Counted from the stretch's first letter, positions 12,916 through 23,751 are shown. The stretch is 64,000 nt of DNA from Penium margaritaceum (GCA_023375785.1 SZWC01000082.1:56098-120097); one strand, 5' to 3'. Program-made: numbers and translations. The notes: generated by a model from the sequence alone, not told the origin.

Positions 12916-13906
12916 TGTCAGAAAACGGCCCCCGGATGGAGGCAGTTCCAACGTGGCCCAACAGGTCCACTGTGTGTTCACGGCTATGTTTTGTGGGTGG
13001 TTCTGAGTCTAAGCGTGAGCTTTCTGGTTGCCTCACGCTATGTTTGTGGGAGTCGAAGGCATTTGCAAGCTAGTCACTTTTGCGAACAGAATAACCTGAT
13101 TTTGCATCAGTTGTTTAACATGGACATGATCTGAACATTTGTAGGGCTAGTCATGAGCTCTCCAATTCACCAAATCTGTGCAATTTTGATAACTGCAGCT
13201 CCCGCTACGTCACTTGAAGCGCAGCACCCCAAACGAGCCGCTCACTCGGCGGCGCGCACCACGTCGCTGGCCGAGGTGCCTTCACACATCAACGACCCAT
13301 AAAACAAACTCCAGTCCGGAGGCGCAGATGTCCCTATGCGTCGTGGCGGCGCCCCTTGTGCCTTTGGGGTCTGTTTCAATGAGTTAACCATCGAGTTTGG
13401 TGACGGGGATTGACGTGGGTCGAAACCTGTTCGCGGACTTCCAGTCGGAATTTTGACTAAGTCCCCGAGTAACAAACTGTACTACTGAGTTTCAAACTCC
13501 GAGCCATGATTTTGGCTAAGTCCCTCTCTAACAAACTGCACTCCTGAAATCCGGCGGATCATCTACCGGACGCCTCGGCAGTCCTTCCGGAGCACAATTC
13601 CCAGATGGCATTTTGTTACTTGCTCCGGTCAATTATTCACCGGAAGTCGAACCGCGGCCGGCTCCCATAACTGCCGCGCACACCCCAATTTTGGAAGCTC
13701 ATATCTCCCTCGTTACTTGTCTGATGCCGGTGAAACAACTTCCATTGGATTCCACAACTCGTCAACATTTAGGGGCAATCCTCCATTTTAGGATCCGAGC
13801 AATCCTCAAGTCGCCAGATCCATCAACGAGGGTTTTCCTCTCTCTGGCGGCTTGTCAGCGCCTCCCGGCGCCGCACTTGGGCATGCAGAGGGGCAAATCT
13901 TCAACA
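12916..13906 (-). repeat. 3' LTR of the - strand copia element (991 bp)
   Basis: It begins TGTCAGAAAACGG and ends TTCAACA on the + strand, giving TGT...ACA termini. It aligns along its length with 18521-19398 but is about 110 bp longer, because of one insertion/deletion near 13300-13430. The TATA-like string seen in the related solo LTR (tataaat at 57746) is here tacaaat on the - strand, so the promoter is probably degraded. Confidence 0.93.
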
Positions 13907-13917
13907 TTCTTCCCCTT
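13907..13917 (-). promoter_or_regulatory. Polypurine tract of the - strand copia element
   Basis: Immediately inside the 3' LTR the - strand reads AAGGGGAAGAA. This is the expected position and composition for the primer of plus-strand DNA synthesis. Confidence 0.85.
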
Positions 13918-13949
13918 GCACATGCCATGCCCTCTGCACCTGCTTGCTC

Positions 13950-14870
13950 TCACTCATCTTCCGCTGCGCCCTCCAGCCCATCATAGCTGGTCATCCCAAG
14001 CCCGGCCACGCTCAATGCGTGCCGGTCGATGCGCTGCGCTTTGGTCAAGCAATTTGCAAGCATCTTGTGCGTGCTGCAATGCTGCAGCACCACCTGCCCC
14101 TTTTCAACCATGTCCCATGGATAATGGTAACGCACGTCAATGTNNNNNNNNNNNNNNNNNNNNNNNNNNNNNNNNNNNNCCCAAGCCCGGCCACGCTCAA
14201 TGCGTGCCGGTCGATGCGCTGCGCTTTGGTCAAGCAATTTGCAAGCATCTTGTGCGTGCTGCAATGCTGCAGCACCACCTGCCCCTTTTCAACCATGTCC
14301 CATGGATAATGGTAACGCACGTCAATGTACTTCGTCCTCCTGTGCTGCGTTGGGTTGTTGGTCAGCGAGATTGTGCCGGTGTTGTCCTCTTCCACCACCG
14401 TTGGCTCCTGCTGCGGTACGCCCAACTCCCCCAGAAACCTGCGGAGCCACATCGCCTCCTTGACCGCCTCAACCAGCGCAATGTACTCTGCTTCCACTGT
14501 GGAGGTGGCAACGCACTCTTACTTTCTGTTGCACCACGAGACCGCTGGACGAGCAAGGAAGAACACATAGCCGGAAGTGGACATCCGTTTGTCCACATCG
14601 CCAGCGTAGTCTGCGTCCGTGTAGCATACCAGACGCAAGGGGTCCGCCCGTCCCTTGTCGTCGAACCTCAAGCGCGCATGCCGCGTCGCCTGCAGGTAGC
14701 GGAGGATGCGCTTGACCGCCTGCCAGTGTAGTGGCCCTGGATCGGCCACGTACCTGCTCACTTCGCCCACCGCGTAGGCCAAGTCTGGTCGAGTCGCCAC
14801 CATGGCGTACATGAGGCTCCCCACCGCCGATTGGTAGGGCACCCCTGCCATATCCTCCACTCTTCCTTTG
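13950..14870 (-). pseudogene. pol: RNase H end of copia pol (decayed)
   Basis: The - strand encodes the end of a copia RT and its RNase H: MEDMAGVPYQSAVGSLMY, then CYTDADYAGDVDKRMSTSG, WCNRK, EAEYIALVEA, YIDVRYHYPWDMVEKG and a C-terminus ending AAEDE with TGA at 13950-13952. A TAA at 14519-14521 lies where copia proteins have the conserved Gln of the (K/R)KQ motif; the nested copia has NRKQECV there. A frameshift near 14,860-14,870 separates this part from the upstream RT frame. The segment also contains a 36-N gap flanked by an exact 149-bp duplication. Confidence 0.9.
13995..14328. other. Exact 149-bp duplication around a 36-N gap (probable assembly artefact)
   Basis: The sequence 13995-14143 is repeated identically at 14180-14328, with Ns at 14144-14179 between. 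In a copy otherwise full of substitutions, two identical halves beside a gap are best explained by unmerged contig ends. One copy restores a normal RNase H C-terminus. Confidence 0.85.
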
Positions 14871-15860
14871 TTTGCGGCGCCATTACCACACTCAGTTCAC
14901 AGGTCGTGGAGACAGGACTGCACACTAGTTTGCAGTCCTCCATGCCGTACCGCTTCAGCACCTTGGCCACGTATTTGGCCTGTCCCAGCTCAGGTGTGCG
15001 CGCCCTCCGATTCCGCGTAATGCTCACCCTCAGGTAGAACTCCAACTCCCCCATGTCCGACATCTGGAATCTGCTGCTCAGCTGCTCTTTCAGTTACTGT
15101 ATGCTCGGCAAATCCGTCGAGCACACAATCAGATTGTCCACGTAGAGTGCAACGATCTGATGGAGCTGTTTGTCGCGCCACACGTACACGCTGTGATCCG
15201 ACTCATAGCGCTTCAAGCCGAGTTGTGCCATGAAGCTGTCCATCTGTTAGTACGAGCATCTGGGCGATTGTTTTAGCCCGTACAAGGACTTCTGCAGCTT
15301 ATACACCTTACCCTCCGGCGCCTCCACCCCCTCTGGCACGTCCATGTAGATCTCTTTGTCTACGATGTTGTTGAGGAAGGCCGTCTTTACGTCCATTTGG
15401 TGGAGCTCCATGTCCTTCGCGGCTGCCACCGCAAGGATTGCCCTGATGCTTGTGAACTTGGCGACTAGAGCAAACGTCTCATCGTAGTGCTCCCCCTTAC
15501 ACTGTGCGTAACCCTTCACCACCAGCCGCACCTTGTATTTGTCAATCACACCCTCCTTTGTGAACTTGGTCTTAAAGAACCACTTTGAGCCGATGACCTT
15601 GGCATCTTTCGGCCTGTCAACCAGCTCCCACGTATCATTTTCCGTGATGGACGGCAGCCCCGATCTGATGGCTGCGTCCCATTGATCCCCTTCAGGCCGT
15701 GCAAGCGCCTCTTGCATGGTAGTCGGCTCCGATGATGCAGCCAGCATGCACCACGTCATGCCAATCCATCGACCGGTGCTTGCGTCAAAGCGCTTCCCGG
15801 CTTTTCGCTGCCTCCCGCTGAGGCGCGGTAGTTTTGGTGGCGCATCGTCACTCTGCTGTG
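14871..15860 (-). pseudogene. pol: Reverse transcriptase part of copia pol (decayed)
   Basis: The - strand encodes a typical copia RT: EALARPEGDQWDAAIRS, WELVDRPKDAKVIGSKW, HQMDVKTAFLNN and LYGLKQSPRC. The catalytic box YVDD reads YVDN (AAT at 15133-15135), which should abolish polymerase activity. In-frame TAA codons lie at 15247-15249 (SPRCSY/QMDSF, where the nested copia has Gln) and 15094-15096. The frame runs uninterrupted from integrase through RT until the frameshift near 14,860-14,870, so damage here is mostly by substitution. Confidence 0.92.
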
Positions 15861-17150
15861 ATCCCTCCGACTCAACACGCTCCGGTGAATCATCGACTGG
15901 ACGGCTCCCCGAGGATCTCTCTCATTCTGGCGAAACATCGCCCGAACGACAGGTGCGTCTGGTGGATTTTCCACCGACGCCCGATGCACACTCTGCCGGG
16001 AGTGCGCGCCTTGGCACCCTAGGTGCCTCATCCGCCGGATCCTTTCGGTGGATCTCCTCATCAGCTTGATCGTCATCGGAGTGGTGCGCATTGCCGGCCA
16101 CCGTTGGTGCACCTTCGTGCTCTGATGCCGCATCCTCAACTTCGGCGTCCGCCGGCTCCTTCTTGTAGTCAAGGAGCTGGAACCACTCCCCCGTCTTTGG
16201 AGAGTCCACCACGCCCACGTAGTTGCTACTGATGTAACTCTACTGCTCATCAAACTCGACATCTCGGCTGCGGATTACCTCCTCCTTGCGCATGTTGTAG
16301 AGCCGGTACGCCTTATGCGCGCTCTCATAGCCAAGGAAGAGATACGAATTTGCCCGCGGCTCCAGCTTGTTGTCATGCCTCTCCGCAGCCTGCACCACCG
16401 CGTGCGCCTTGCACCCGAACACTTTCAGATGTGCCACACTTGGCTTGCGCCCGCTCCAAACCTCCTGCGGCGTCTTCTAGCCGCTCCTCTCCTTCAGCAC
16501 CATTTTAGGAGTGATGTTGATGGTTTAGCTCGCCGTATGCACAGCTTCCGCCAAGAAGTTTCGCAGCAATTCCGCACCCACCAACATGGTCCATATCATG
16601 TTCAGCAGCGTCTGGTTCGCCCGCTCCACCACGCCATTTGACTAAGGCAAATACGGCGTTGTTTGTTTCCATTTTATGCCCTACTGCTTCATCCACCCGC
16701 TACAGCCCACGTACTCTCCGCCATTGTCGCTGCGTAGCGCTCCGACCTTCCGATCAGTCTGCCTCTCCACCGCGGGGACATACTCCTTCAGCCGGTCCAG
16801 GACCTTGCCTTTCGGCTTCATGAAGTACACGAAGAGTTTTCTGCTGTAGTCATCAATGAAGGTGACAAAGTAACGTGCGCCGCTCTTTGACGCCGTCTTG
16901 AATGGTCCGCACACGTGGCTATGCACGACCTCTAGTAGGTCCGAGGCGCGATTCACCTTCTCGTTGAACGGTTTGTGCCGCGCCTTGCCGAAGATGCAGG
17001 GCTCGCACTTTTTGTGCATTGCTGCATCTGTCGCCTCTTCCGCACCGTCAGTGACGCGGCTGCATACCAGCTCACACTTTGCCATCTCCTTCACAATTAC
17101 GAGTGAGGAATGCCCCATTCGTCGGTGCCCGAGCTCCAGATCAGCTCCCC
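15861..17150 (-). pseudogene. pol: Integrase and linker part of copia pol (decayed)
   Basis: Motifs on the - strand in order: the CxxC half of the zinc-binding head (KKCEPCIFGKARHKPF), the core with FIDDYSRK, SDNGGEY and VVERANQTL, then VAHLKVFGCKA and YLFLGYESAHKAYRL. The first catalytic Asp of the DDE triad is His (VHSHVCGPF, CAC at 16915-16917). In-frame stops: TAG 16681-16683, TAG 16642-16644, TAA 16525-16527, TAG 16477-16479, TAG 16240-16242 and TGA 15922-15924. The first two fall at Gln positions of the family (QGI, and P-Q-S-N-G). A frameshift near 17,145 separates this from the protease frame. Confidence 0.92.
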
Positions 17151-17620
17151 TCCTTTAGCCAAGTTGACGGTGCATTCCTGCAAGTCTGCTGAATCCGTCG
17201 CCGCAGGGATCACCTTGGTCTCTACAATGTAGAGGCCTCCCTCGCGCAAAGCCTCCAGCACAGGCTCACCGCCATCGTCCTTCCGCACGACTGCCCCTCT
17301 TCTCCTGAAGAGCACCTTGCACCCCTTGTCAGTCAGGCGGCTGACACTTAGAATGTCAGCCAAGCCGGGTATGTGCTGCACGTCCTTGATGACGTGCTGC
17401 ACCCGCTTTCCACCAACCACCACCTCCACGTCCACATCTCCTTGGCCAGCCGCCGGCTCGACCTTGTCGTTCGCGACCACCATGGATATGCGGGACTTTG
17501 TGTAGTTGATGAACCCAACCTTCTTGACCTGGGTATGCTCCTCCGCTCCGGAGTCAAGGCATCGCCGGTTGGCCTTCTTGAGGTAGTGGATTTGAGTGCC
17601 GTTGAGAAGTCTTTCTTGCC
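17151..17620 (-). pseudogene. pol: Protease part of copia pol (decayed)
   Basis: The - strand reads CLDSGAEEHTQVKKVGF, with the aspartic protease D-S-G triad at 17547-17555. The downstream body (VVANDKVEPAAG, VQHIPGLADILSVSRLTDKG) is typical of copia proteases. Frameshifts at about 17,600 and 17,145 put it out of frame with gag and integrase. Intact copia elements normally have a single gag-pol frame. Confidence 0.88.
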
Positions 17621-18394
17621 TTTGGCGTCCTTGCCGCCGGCCTTTGCCTCCTCGGTGCAATCACGGGCCCAATGGCCCTCCTTGCCGCAGTTACGGCACG
17701 CATCCTTCTTGGCGCCCTTCTTGCCGCCGCCCTGTTCGCCACCTCCCTTGGCCCCGCTTCCGCCACCACGCGTTTTGGTGAGGAGGGCCGATGAGGACGA
17801 CGAGGACTCCCCGCAGCTCCGTCGTTGCGCCTCGTTGCGGATGTACTCTACGACCGCGCCATAGGTGAGCTTGTCTTGTGCCCATCCTCCCAAGAGTGTA
17901 ATGAGAGGGCTCCAACTGTCAGGAAGGGCCATGAGGAGGGCCATCGCCTGCAGGTGCGTGTCAATCTTCCATCCCACGCCGTTGCATTGTGAGGCGAGCG
18001 ACTCGATCTGCTGCATAGGGGTGATGACATCATCTCCCTCCTCGATTCTCACTGTCAGGAGTTGCTTCATTACAAAGATTTTGTTCGCCAGCGACTTGGA
18101 TTGATGGATGGCACAGAGTTTTTGCCAAGTTTCGGCTGCAAGCGTGCAGTCCTGGAAGTAACCCCAGTGCGACTCGGCCGTCCCGGACACCAGCAACATG
18201 AGCACCTCCGTGTTCTTCTTTGCGAAGGCCTCCTTCTGCGCTTCCGTTGCCATCGCTTTGTCAAGCACTTCCGTTCCCTTCATGACCTCCAGTAGCCCTT
18301 TATGCGCGAGGGGCAGCTCGATGTGCCACCTCCATAGCCGGTAGCCAGGACCACCTGCATACTTATGGATGGGCTACGTCTCCTTTTGCGCCAT
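17600..18394 (-). pseudogene. gag: Copia gag (decayed)
   Basis: The start is the ATG at 18392-18394, followed six codons later by an in-frame TAG (18374-18376). The nucleocapsid-type domain contains RLWRWHIELPLAHKGLLE, QSKSLANKIFVMKQLLTVRI and DSWSPLITLLGGW, as in UBN2/copia Gag. A CCHC zinc knuckle, CRNCGKEGHWARDC, is at 17657-17698. Gag forms the virus-like particle that packages the element RNA. The frame is lost near 17,600 before the protease. Confidence 0.9.
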
Positions 18395-18520
18395 TTGCGT
18401 AGTCTTCAACTTTGGGACCTCAGAGCTTGACGGCGATGTTGTCCCTGACGATAGTCTCGTCCGCCGCGAAAAGCCGTGAGCGATGTGCAGAATGGTCAGG
18501 GCTGTGGGCCCACAACCCTT
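18395..18520 (-). other. Untranslated leader of the - strand copia element
   Basis: About 126 bp between the 5' LTR and gag. It holds the primer binding site at its LTR end; I see nothing else in it. Confidence 0.75.
18504..18518 (-). promoter_or_regulatory. Primer binding site for a half initiator tRNA-Met
   Basis: Two bases inside the 5' LTR the - strand reads GGGTTGTGGGCCCAC. This is complementary, with one G:U pair, to the anticodon arm of eukaryotic initiator tRNA-Met (GUGGGCCCAUAACCC), not to the usual 3' CCA end. The nested copia has the same site with the perfect base. Confidence 0.82.
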
Positions 18521-19398
18521 TGTCAGAAAACGGCCCCTGGGGGGGGCAGTTCCAACGTGGTCCGACGGGTCTATTGTGTGTTCACGGCTATGTTTTGTGG
18601 GTGGTTATGAGTCTAAGCATGAGCTTTCTGGTCGCCTCACGCTATGTTTCTGGGAGTCGAAGGCATTCGCAAGACAATCACTTTTGTGAAGGGAATAGCG
18701 CAGTTTTGCATGAGGTTTTAAGCATGGACATGATCTAAACAATTGTAAGGCTTGTCATGAGCTCTCCAACGCACCAAAACGTGCGCGATTCAGATAACCG
18801 TAGCTCCCTCTACGTCAGTCAAAGCGCAGCACCCCAAACCAGCCGCTCACTCGGTGGCGCACACCATGTCGCCTGCCAAGGCGCCTCCACACATCAAGGA
18901 CCCATCAAAACGCCATTCGGGAGGCTGTTCGCGGACCTTCAGTCGGAATTTTGACTAAGTCCCCGAGTAACAAACTGTACTACTGAGTTTTGGACTCTGA
19001 GTCAGGATTTTGGCTAAGTCCCTCAGTAACGAACTGTACTCCTGAAATCCGGCAGATCATCCACCGTACGCCTCGGCAGTCCTTCCGGAGCAAAATCCCC
19101 AGATGGCATTTTGTTACTCGCTCCGGTCAATTATTCACCGGAAGTCGAACCGCGGCCGGCTCCTAGAACTGTACACCCCAGCTTTGGAAGCCCATATCTA
19201 CCTTGTTACTTGTCTGATTCTGGTGAAACAACTTCCATAGGATTCCACAACTCGTCCACATTCAGGGGCAATCCGTTATTTTAGGATCCGAGCAATCCTT
19301 GAGTCGCCAGATCCATTGACAAGGATTTTCCTCTCTGTGGGGGATTGTCGGCGCCTCCCAGCGCCCACTTGGGCATGCAAAGGGGCAAATCTTCAACA
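18521..19398 (-). repeat. 5' LTR of the - strand copia element (878 bp)
   Basis: Starts TGTCAGAAAACGG and ends CTTCAACA on the + strand, matching 12916-13906 with many substitutions and without its ~110-bp extra segment. The decamer array resumes at the next base. Confidence 0.93.
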
Positions 19399-20967
19399 AT
19401 TGTGAGTGGTTGCAAGTAGTTGTCAGTGGTTGCAAGTGGTTGCGAGGAGTTGTGAGTGGTTGCCAGAAGTTGCGAGTCGTTGCGAGTGGTTTTGAGTGGT
19501 TGCGAGTGGCTGCAAGTTTTTGCGAGTGGTTGTGAGTGGTTGCGAGTGGTTATGAATGGTTGTGACTTGTTGTGAGTAGTTGCAAGTGGTTGTGAGTGGT
19601 TGCGAGTGGTTGCCAGTGGTTGTGAGTGGTTGGGAGTGGTTGCGTGTGGTTATGAGTGGTTGCAAGTGGCTGCGGGTGGTTGTGAGTGATTGTGAGAAGT
19701 TGCAAGTGGTTGCGAGTGGTTGCGACTGGTTGCAAATGGTTGCAAGTGGTTGCGAGTGGTTGTGAGTGGTTTTGTGTGATTGCCAATGATTGCGAGTGGT
19801 TGACAGTGGTTGTGAGTGGTTGCATATGGTTGCGAGTGGTTGCGAGTGGTTGCAAGTGGTTGTGAGTGGTTGCCAGTGGTTGCCAGTTGTTACGTGTAGT
19901 TGCAAGCAGTTGCGAATGTTGTGACTGGTTGAGAGTGGTTGCGAGTGGTTGCGAGTGGTTGCGAGTGGTTGTGAGTGGTTATGAGTGGGTGCGAGTGCTT
20001 GCAAGTCGTTGTGAGTGGTTACGAGTACTTGCAAGTTGTTGCAAGTGGTTGTGAGTAGTCGTGACTGGTTGCAAGTGGTTGCAAATCGTTGCGAGTGCTT
20101 GCAAGTGGTTCCTAGTGGTTGGGAGTGGTTGCGAGTGGTTACGAGTGGTTGTAAATGGTTGCGAGTGGTTGCAAGTGTTTGCGAGTGGTTGCGAGTGGAT
20201 GCGAGTGGTTGCAAGTGGTTGCGAGTGGTTGCGAGTGGTTACAAGTGCATGCCAGAGGTTGTGAGTAGTTGCAAGTGGTTGCGAGCTGTTGCGAGTGGTT
20301 GAGAGTGGTTGCGAGTGGTTGAGAGTGGTTGTGAGTGGTTGTGAGTGGTTGGGAGTGGTTGTGAGTGGTTGCAAGTGGTTGCAAGTGGTTGCGAATGGTT
20401 GCAAGTAATTGCAAGTGGTTTCAAGTGGTTGCAAGTGCTTGCAAGTGGTTGCAAGTGATTGTAAGTGGTTGCAACTGTTTGCAAGTTGTTATGAGTGGTT
20501 GCGAGTGGTTGAGAGTGGTTGCGAGTGGTTGCAAGTGGTTATGAGTGGATGTGAGTGGTTGCGAGTGGTTGCGATTGGTTGGGAGTGGTTGTGAGTGGCT
20601 CTGAGTTGTTACGAGTGGTTGCAAGAGGATGCAAGTGGTTGCTTGTGGTTGCGAGTGGTTGCGAGTGGATGCGATTGGTTGCGAGTGGTTGTGAGTGGTT
20701 GCAAATGGTTGCAAAAGACAGCGAGTGGTTGTGAGTGGTTGCAAGTGGATGTGAGTGGTTGGAAGTGGTTGTGAGTGGTTATGAGTGGTTGCCAGTGGTT
20801 GCGAGTGGTTGCGAGTGGTTTTGAGCAGTTATTAGTGGTTGCAAGTGGTTGCGAGTAGTTGCAAGTGGTTGCAAGTGGTTGCAAGTGGTTACAAGTCGTT
20901 GCAAGTTGTTGGAAGTGGTTGGGAGTTGTTGCGAGTGGTTGCAAGTGGTTGCAAGTGGTTGCGAGTT
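19399..20967. repeat. Decamer satellite array, segment 2
   Basis: About 157 units of the same decamer in the same orientation lie between two retrotransposons. It carries a copy of the recurrent marker block (near 19,885-19,935, and gcatgccagagg near 20,248), so it belonged to the same higher-order structure before the insertions. No gene is seen. Confidence 0.96.
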
Positions 20968-21756
20968 TGTAATGAGGTGCCCCTATTTTTCTGGCATACT
21001 CGGGGCCTCGACCGAGTTTCTGGGGGCATCTGGGCCATTTTCCGTTTTTCGGAAATGTGGCTCGCGGTCGAATTCACCTCCACTCGACCGCAACTGCGCG
21101 GATGCGGGGATGCACGGACGCGAGGAGGAGCGAGCGAGCGAATGGAGCATGGCGTGCTCCACATGCCAGGGGCGTGTTTCGCTCGTCGCTTTGCAACAGC
21201 GTTCCGATCACGCCACGCGAGGGTGGCTTAAACTCTCTCGGCAAGTAGCGTAACGGCGACGCTACCCGCCGAGGGGTTGTTTCGACGGACGGCCCCGGCA
21301 ACTGCGGCGGTCAACGGCGGCAGTAAAACCGTTGACTGCGACCGTGCGACGGTTGCAGTTCTCCAGTGGCGTGCGCAACACGGTGACCGCATCCACCGCC
21401 GAGAAGCATACGGGAGCAACGACGCGGCTCGCTGAGAGACAAGATCGACCGTCGATCTCAACGATCGACGGCCGGGGACTTCTCGCACTAGACATTAGGT
21501 GCAAGTAGAGTACCAGGTTCAGGTGCAAGCAGAGCACTCAGTTCAGGTGCAAGTAGCTTGTCATAGCAAGCTAGGAAAGCAGTAGGCTGAGACCGTGGCT
21601 AGCCAGCCAGAAAGTATAAATACCCAGTACTCAGTTCAATCTCATTAACTTGTATTTTCCAGCTCTGGCTTCATAAAATCTCCAGGTCTATCTTTCCGCT
21701 GCGACTGTGCTCTGCACACACCAAGGCTGAATCTCCAGAGAGCACCCACTCTCACA
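20968..21756 (+). repeat. 5' LTR of the chromovirus (789 bp)
   Basis: Begins TGTAATGAGGTGCCCC and ends CACTCTCACA. Same length as the 3' LTR at 32722-33510. A TATA box lies at 21615-21622. Confidence 0.96.
21615..21622 (+). promoter_or_regulatory. TATA box in the chromovirus 5' LTR
   Basis: The string tataaata sits about 140 bp from the LTR end, a usual place for a U3 promoter upstream of R. The 3' LTR has tgtaaata at this position, so its TATA box is mutated. Confidence 0.6.
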
Positions 21757-22114
21757 TCTGGTATCAGAGCCAGAGCCACGTGTTGGGCGGAAGCGCTGCC
21801 GGAGCTCGCAAAACTTCAAGGAGCGAAGGCACGGACTACGTCGGACAACGTCGAGGCTGATCGAGAGGGAGATTGCTGGACCAGACTTCGAAGCTAACGC
21901 ACGAGCCAACCTCTGGAAAATTTTCTACATTTCCAGAGCGTCCACACGGCCTACCGTGCGCGCGCGAGAGACGACGGGTGACTCCCACGCACTTCGAAGA
22001 CCTCAGATTTTTGTCCCGGACTGCCGAATTGCTGCCGAAATTTTTTTCGATTGCTGCCGAAACGCTGCCAAATTTTTTCGAAGGATCTCCTGTGGCTAAA
22101 ATTTATCTAGAGCC
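21757..22114 (+). other. Chromovirus leader
   Basis: A 358-bp untranslated leader between the 5' LTR and gag. It starts with the primer site and has no clear open frame. Repeats of ttgctgccgaaa occur near 22,020-22,080. Confidence 0.7.
21759..21771 (+). promoter_or_regulatory. Primer binding site for the 3' end of initiator tRNA-Met
   Basis: TGGTATCAGAGCC begins two bases after the LTR. It is the classic complement of the CCA end of initiator tRNA-Met, so this element uses the full-tRNA primer, unlike the two copia elements. Confidence 0.93.
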
Positions 22115-22842
22115 ATGGAGCAGGCCCTGCAGCAGATTGTAGAGCAGCTGGGAGCCCTCAAGCTGGAGAATGAGCGGCTCAATCGGCAGATGGCTGACAT
22201 ACGGGACGAGACTGGCGCTGGACAGGTTGGGGCGGCCCGGTCAAGGAGTCCGCCGAGACCAAAGCCAAAGGCTCCGGAAGCGTTCAATCCCTCTGTCAAG
22301 GGAGCGAGCGTTCGGACCTGGTTGTTCGCGATAAACAGCTACTTTGGGGCTCTGGGTCACCCTCCAGAGGACGATGCTGTGCGTGTGTCATTCGCGGTGA
22401 CACTGCTACGTGGAGCAGCATTGGAGTGGTGGAGGCAGCTGAATATGGTGGCCACTCGAGGTGGAGGTGGGAACGCAGCTATGCAACATGCCGTGTTGTG
22501 GCAGCCAGGCGCGGGGCAAGCTGAAGCTCGCGTGCCGACGACATGGGAGCAGTTCGAGCAAGCCATCAGAGATCCATTTGATCTCGTGAACACCTCCATG
22601 GTCGCACGCAACAAGTTGAAGCAGTTGAAGCAGATTGGCTCAGTGCAGGAGTACACACGTCATTTCTTGGCGTTGTGCTCGGAGATTGACGACATGAGCG
22701 AGCCGGAGATGGCAGACAAGTACCATGATGATTTGAAGGCAGAAATTCAGCGCACGCTGGCACTCAGTGGAATCACGGAGTTCCAGGCGATGGTAGCCAC
22801 TGCTGAGCGCGTTGACGCGCTACGCTACCATCGAGGGGGTTT
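22115..22842 (+). pseudogene. gag: Chromovirus gag, 5' part (split by copia insertion)
   Basis: ATG at 22115 opens a Gag with an N-terminal heptad-like helix (MEQALQQIVEQLGALKLENE) and a retrotransposon Gag domain: VRTWLFAINSYFGAL, GAALEWWRQ, TTWEQFEQAIRDPF, QIGSVQEYTRHFLALCSEID. It forms the particle shell. The frame is interrupted at codon 243 by the nested copia and resumes at 28942. The GGTTT at 22838-22842 is the target-site duplication of that insertion. Confidence 0.93.
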
Positions 22843-23495
22843 TGTTGAATGTTTTTGCCCCTTGTTCAGTGTTGTAGGACGGATCAGGAATGCTCTGCCC
22901 CTTGTGGAGGTATGACCCCTAGATCCGTTGTAGTGTGACTCAACTATGCTCTGTCTCTTGTGAGATATGACCTCTGAGTACACCATGTGGGTGAGTGGTT
23001 ACCTTGGCCATTTTGTTGATTTGGCCAAGTGAGAGGTCATGAGGTCGATCCTGGCCCCATGCATATCTTGTTTGCTGTGGAAGCTTCCAAGAAAGAAAGT
23101 CCGTAGCTTCTTGGACGCTACATGGTTGGTCTGTCACCTTGACACTAGGATGCTTATGTGTCAAGCCCACAGTGCAAGTCTATTGGTGATGTGGCTGGTT
23201 CAGGCCACTTCCCAGGAATGTGCTTTTGAGTTCTAGGACTAGACAGACAGCTATAAAAGGACTTGTCTTGCATGCTGATCAATCAACCCTTGCTTGATGC
23301 TCTCTTGCGTATTGACGACTTGAGCTCTTCTTGCGATGTAATGCTAAGGCGTTAGTACTCTTGAAGGTGAAGTGTATGCCTGATTAAGTTTGGGGTGCAT
23401 GACACATACCTGCAAAGGAAGAAGGTGTAAGAACCTTTGTGAGCTTTTCGGTTTCGCGGCTTCTCTGCCAGAGGTGGTTAGCTCAATAGCTAACA
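22843..23495 (+). repeat. 5' LTR of the nested copia (653 bp)
   Basis: TGTT...AACA termini and the same length as 28284-28936. It contains the TATA box tataaaa at 23252-23258. Confidence 0.96.
23252..23258 (+). promoter_or_regulatory. TATA box in the nested copia LTR
   Basis: tataaaa, conserved in the 3' LTR at 28693-28699. This suggests the promoter was intact at insertion and has stayed so. Confidence 0.65.
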
Positions 23496-23751
23496 AAGGG
23501 TTATGGGCCCACTCCTCTGGTTAGGGAAGTTTTACGCACGCAACCGCTAAGGTCACAAGCAGTGAGAGCGCCTTCGCTCTCACCCAACTTCTCTGTTTGC
23601 AGGGCAATATCAGCAGGAGGGGAATGCAACACATCTGCACCTTTCTACCTTGGGAGCTGACATCAGCCTACATCAGCCTACAGCGGCCTCAAACACAGGT
23701 TCATCGGCATCAACAACAGGTGCAGCAGCTAAAGCAGTTGTAGTTGTGGGG
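23496..23751 (+). other. Leader of the nested copia
   Basis: A 256-bp leader between LTR and the likely gag ATG at 23752, with the primer site at its start. The frame is open upstream of the ATG from about 23650, but no ATG lies there, so 23752 is the preferred start. Confidence 0.7.
23498..23512 (+). promoter_or_regulatory. Primer binding site for a half initiator tRNA-Met
   Basis: GGGTTATGGGCCCAC, two bases after the LTR, is a perfect complement to the anticodon stem-loop of plant/animal initiator tRNA-Met. The copia retrotransposon of Drosophila uses the same internal site, primed by a cleaved 5' half of the tRNA. Confidence 0.88.

Larger units (their letters stand above)
12916..19398 (-). 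mobile_element. Old, decayed Ty1/copia LTR retrotransposon
   Basis: Two direct LTR copies starting TGTCAG and ending CAACA bound an internal region with copia order gag-protease-integrase-RT-RNase H on the - strand. The 5' LTR is therefore the right-hand copy. Flanks are attac on the left and attgt on the right. Both map to positions 2-6 of the decamer (gttgc), so they read as one 5-bp target-site duplication with a transition in each copy. The element has a half-tRNA primer site and an AAGGGGAAGAA polypurine tract in the expected places. It is inactive: at least three frameshifts, about eleven in-frame stops, and lost catalytic acids in integrase and RT. LTR divergence of roughly 13% makes it the oldest full element here. 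Confidence 0.95.

Noticed and set aside
13242-13475. Small open frames inside the copia LTRs
   Set aside because: They are not conserved between the two LTR copies and have no recognisable motif.
20889-21537. Open frames in the chromovirus LTRs, partly shared by both copies
   Set aside because: They are GC-rich chance frames that run from the array into the LTR and shift between copies; no motif is seen.
21757-21775. tRNA gene
   Set aside because: The tRNA-like string is only the 13-nt complement of the tRNA 3' end, that is, the primer site.
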